Shown in pieces: positions 4,971-6,690 of a stretch of 6,690 bases of DNA. Under the pieces are notes generated by a model, which saw only the letters and a program-made list of their open reading frames with translations, was not told where the DNA came from and made no database searches. The translations under genes were made by a program, and so were the position numbers. Source of the stretch: Candidatus Zixiibacteriota bacterium (lineage in GTDB: Bacteria; Zixibacteria; MSB-5A5; GN15; PGXB01). Every line of letters begins with the position of its first letter. Position 1 is the stretch's first letter. Where the stretch lies: assembly GCA_024230695.1 (NCBI GenBank), contig JAAERC010000266.1:1-6690 (forward strand). Direction: 5' to 3'.

Positions 4971-6690
4971 ACTCTTCCGGCTTTTTTGAGCCATTTTTTT
5001 TGTTTTCCTTGAATCAGATTTGCTTCTATCGATAGCAAATCGCAATACTTCACCGACATTTGAAACAAACTTATATTTCATACCTTTTTTTATCTCTGAT
5101 GGAATTTCAGGCAGGTCCTTTTTATTTTCTTTTGGCAGGATCACCGTTTTAATTCCGGCTCGGTATGCCGCAAGTAATTTTTCCTTAAGACCGCCAATCG
5201 GTAGGACATCACCTCGTAATGTTAATTCACCGGTAAGAGCCAATCGTGATTTCACCGGGTATCCTGATAGCAGCGAAGCCAGTGCAGTTGCGATAGTGAT
5301 ACCTGCTGAAGGACCATCTTTTGGTGTCCCGCCGGCAGGAACATGGATATGAACTTCATGATTATCACAGAAATCATCACAAATTTCGAGTTCCTTACAA
5401 TGCGTCCTAACATATGAAAGCGCGGCCATCGCCGATTCTTTCATGACATCCCCAAGCTGTCCGGTTAAAATCAGATTCTTTTTGCCTTTCATCGCTGTTG
5501 CTTCAATATAAAGGACCTCACCACCAACCGATGTCCAGGCCAAACCCGGTGCTACCCCGATCTGCCCGGATCGAAGCGGGATATCGGTAGATATTTTTTC
5601 AGGCCCAAGGTATTTGCTTATATTATTAGTCGTGATCGTAAACTTATTATTAGAACCGGCCGCGATTTTCCGGGCAACCTTTCGGCATACTGCCGCGATC
5701 TCCCGCTCAAGATTCCGTAAACCGGATTCACGCGTATAACCATTTATCATCTTAAGCATCGCCGGGTCTTTTAGTGTTAATTGGTTTTTGCGGATACCAT
5801 GATTTTCAAGCTGTTTGGGAATCAGATGACGTTTCGCGATCTCCAGTTTTTCCAAATCAGTATATCCGGGAATACGGATTATTTCCATCCTGTCCCGCAG
5901 TACAGCAGGAATTGGATCCAAAAGATTGGCCGTTGTAATAAACATCACTTTTGATAAATCAAACGGCACCTCAAGATAATGATCTGAAAAGGTATCATTC
6001 TGTTCAGGATCAAGGACTTCAAGAAGTGCGCTTGATGGATCACCTCTAAAATCAGAACCTATTTTATCGACTTCATCCAGCATAAATATCGGGTTATTGG
6101 AACCGGCTCGTTTTAATCCCTGAACTATTCTCCCCGGTAAGGCACCAATATAGGTCCGTCGATGCCCCCTGATTTCAGCTTCATCACGCATTCCACCCAG
6201 CGATATTCTTTCAAATTTACGTCCCATTGCACGCGCAATCGATCGTCCCAGCGATGTTTTCCCGACTCCCGGAGGACCAACAAAGCAGATAATAGGTCCT
6301 TTGACATCACTTTTCAATTTTCGGACAGCGAGATATTCAAGAATTCGATCTTTCACCTTTACTAAATTGTAATGATCTTCATCAAGAACTTTTTTTGCTT
6401 TTCTAAGATTGAGAATATCCTCAGTTGATTCATCCCAGGGAACATCAACCAGCCATTCAAGATAACTTCGTGAAACGGTATATTCGGCCGAGGCCGGATT
6501 CATCCGGGACAAGCGGTCAAGTTCCTTAAAAGCCGCCTCTTCAGCGACCTTTGACATCCCGGCCAGTTTGATCCGTTTTTCAAATTCCTCGATTTCATCA
6601 CTATCACCCTTGTCGCCAAGTTCCTTTTTAATGACTTTCAGTTGCTCGCGAAGAATAAATTCTCTTTGGATCTTCCCCAGCTCTGATTTG
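4953..6690 (-). CDS. lon: ATP-dependent protease Lon (LonA type), N-terminus cut by the window edge
   Basis: The frame stays open to base 6690, adding 44 complete codons upstream of the Met at 6557. These encode KIQREFILREQLKVIKKEL, the conserved helical region of Lon, so that Met is internal. About 578 residues are visible and roughly 200 (the substrate-binding N-terminal domain) are missing. Counting from the Met at 6557: Walker A GPPGVGKT (94-101), Walker B FMLDEVDK (158-165), the DRMEII arginine-finger region (222-227) and sensor-2 SGLRNLER (278-285) form the AAA+ motor. The protease domain has the catalytic Ser417 in PKDGPSAG and Lys460 in GGLKEK, 43 residues apart as in E. coli Lon. Lon is a cytosolic hexamer that unfolds and degrades damaged and regulatory proteins. 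The protein ends in an unusual Lys-rich tail (511-534), and its TGA overlaps the nnr start. The promoter is outside the window, so any heat-shock control cannot be judged. Confidence 0.97.
   Translation of the reverse strand, partial: KSELGKIQREFILREQLKVIKKELGDKGDSDEIEEFEKRIKLAGMSKVAEEAAFKELDRLSRMNPASAEYTVSRSYLEWLVDVPWDESTEDILNLRKAKKVLDEDHYNLVKVKDRILEYLAVRKLKSDVKGPIICFVGPPGVGKTSLGRSIARAMGRKFERISLGGMRDEAEIRGHRRTYIGALPGRIVQGLKRAGSNNPIFMLDEVDKIGSDFRGDPSSALLEVLDPEQNDTFSDHYLEVPFDLSKVMFITTANLLDPIPAVLRDRMEIIRIPGYTDLEKLEIAKRHLIPKQLENHGIRKNQLTLKDPAMLKMINGYTRESGLRNLEREIAAVCRKVARKIAAGSNNKFTITTNNISKYLGPEKISTDIPLRSGQIGVAPGLAWTSVGGEVLYIEATAMKGKKNLILTGQLGDVMKESAMAALSYVRTHCKELEICDDFCDNHEVHIHVPAGGTPKDGPSAGITIATALASLLSGYPVKSRLALTGELTLRGDVLPIGGLKEKLLAAYRAGIKTVILPKENKKDLPEIPSEIKKGMKYKFVSNVGEVLRFAIDRSKSDSRKTKKMAQKSRKSGKKKK

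Noticed and set aside
6555..6557. Met codon at 6555-6557 as the start of a short Lon
   Set aside because: The frame runs on to the window edge and encodes conserved Lon sequence, including KIQREFILREQL; the gene is cut, not short.

Overview
The window looks like a chromosomal segment from an uncultivated, didermal-type bacterium of the FCB assemblage. Candidate phylum Zixibacteria or a close relative is my best guess. The guess rests on two adjacent secreted proteins that end in the same dockerin-like double repeat (IDILDIV..INF.YK.G..P..), a C-terminal module I associate with that group. No 16S or other phylogenetic marker is present, so the placement is inference.

Layout. The left part (1-2374, + strand) carries two genes for exported proteins. 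The first is cut by the left edge of the window; it shows a cohesin-like beta-rich region followed by a dockerin-like tail. After a 169-base gap with a good sigma-70-type promoter comes a complete gene for a secreted papain-family (C1A) cysteine protease. Its order is signal peptide, propeptide, catalytic domain with all active-site residues, putative Ig domain, dockerin-like tail. The right part (2397-6690, - strand) is a tightly packed operon read right to left: lon (ATP-dependent protease, N-terminus cut by the right edge), nnr (bifunctional NAD(P)H-hydrate repair enzyme, sharing an ATGA stop/start overlap with lon) and a gene for an extended short-chain dehydrogenase/epimerase-like protein 13 bases further on. 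The two blocks converge with only 22 bases between their stop codons.

How they work together. The - strand operon groups housekeeping quality control: Lon degrades damaged proteins, Nnr repairs hydrated NAD(P)H, and the third gene encodes a probable NAD(P)-binding enzyme of unknown substrate. The + strand genes belong to a separate, cell-surface or secreted programme whose shared C-terminal domain may anchor or assemble the proteins. The most notable observations are the matched dockerin-like tails, with cysteines exactly 63 residues apart in both proteins, and the departure of three of the four calcium loops from the consensus. I found no RNA genes, CRISPR arrays, insertion sequences or attachment sites, and nothing that clearly amounts to a new defence or mobile system. 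The remaining novelty lies in the secreted dockerin-like proteins.
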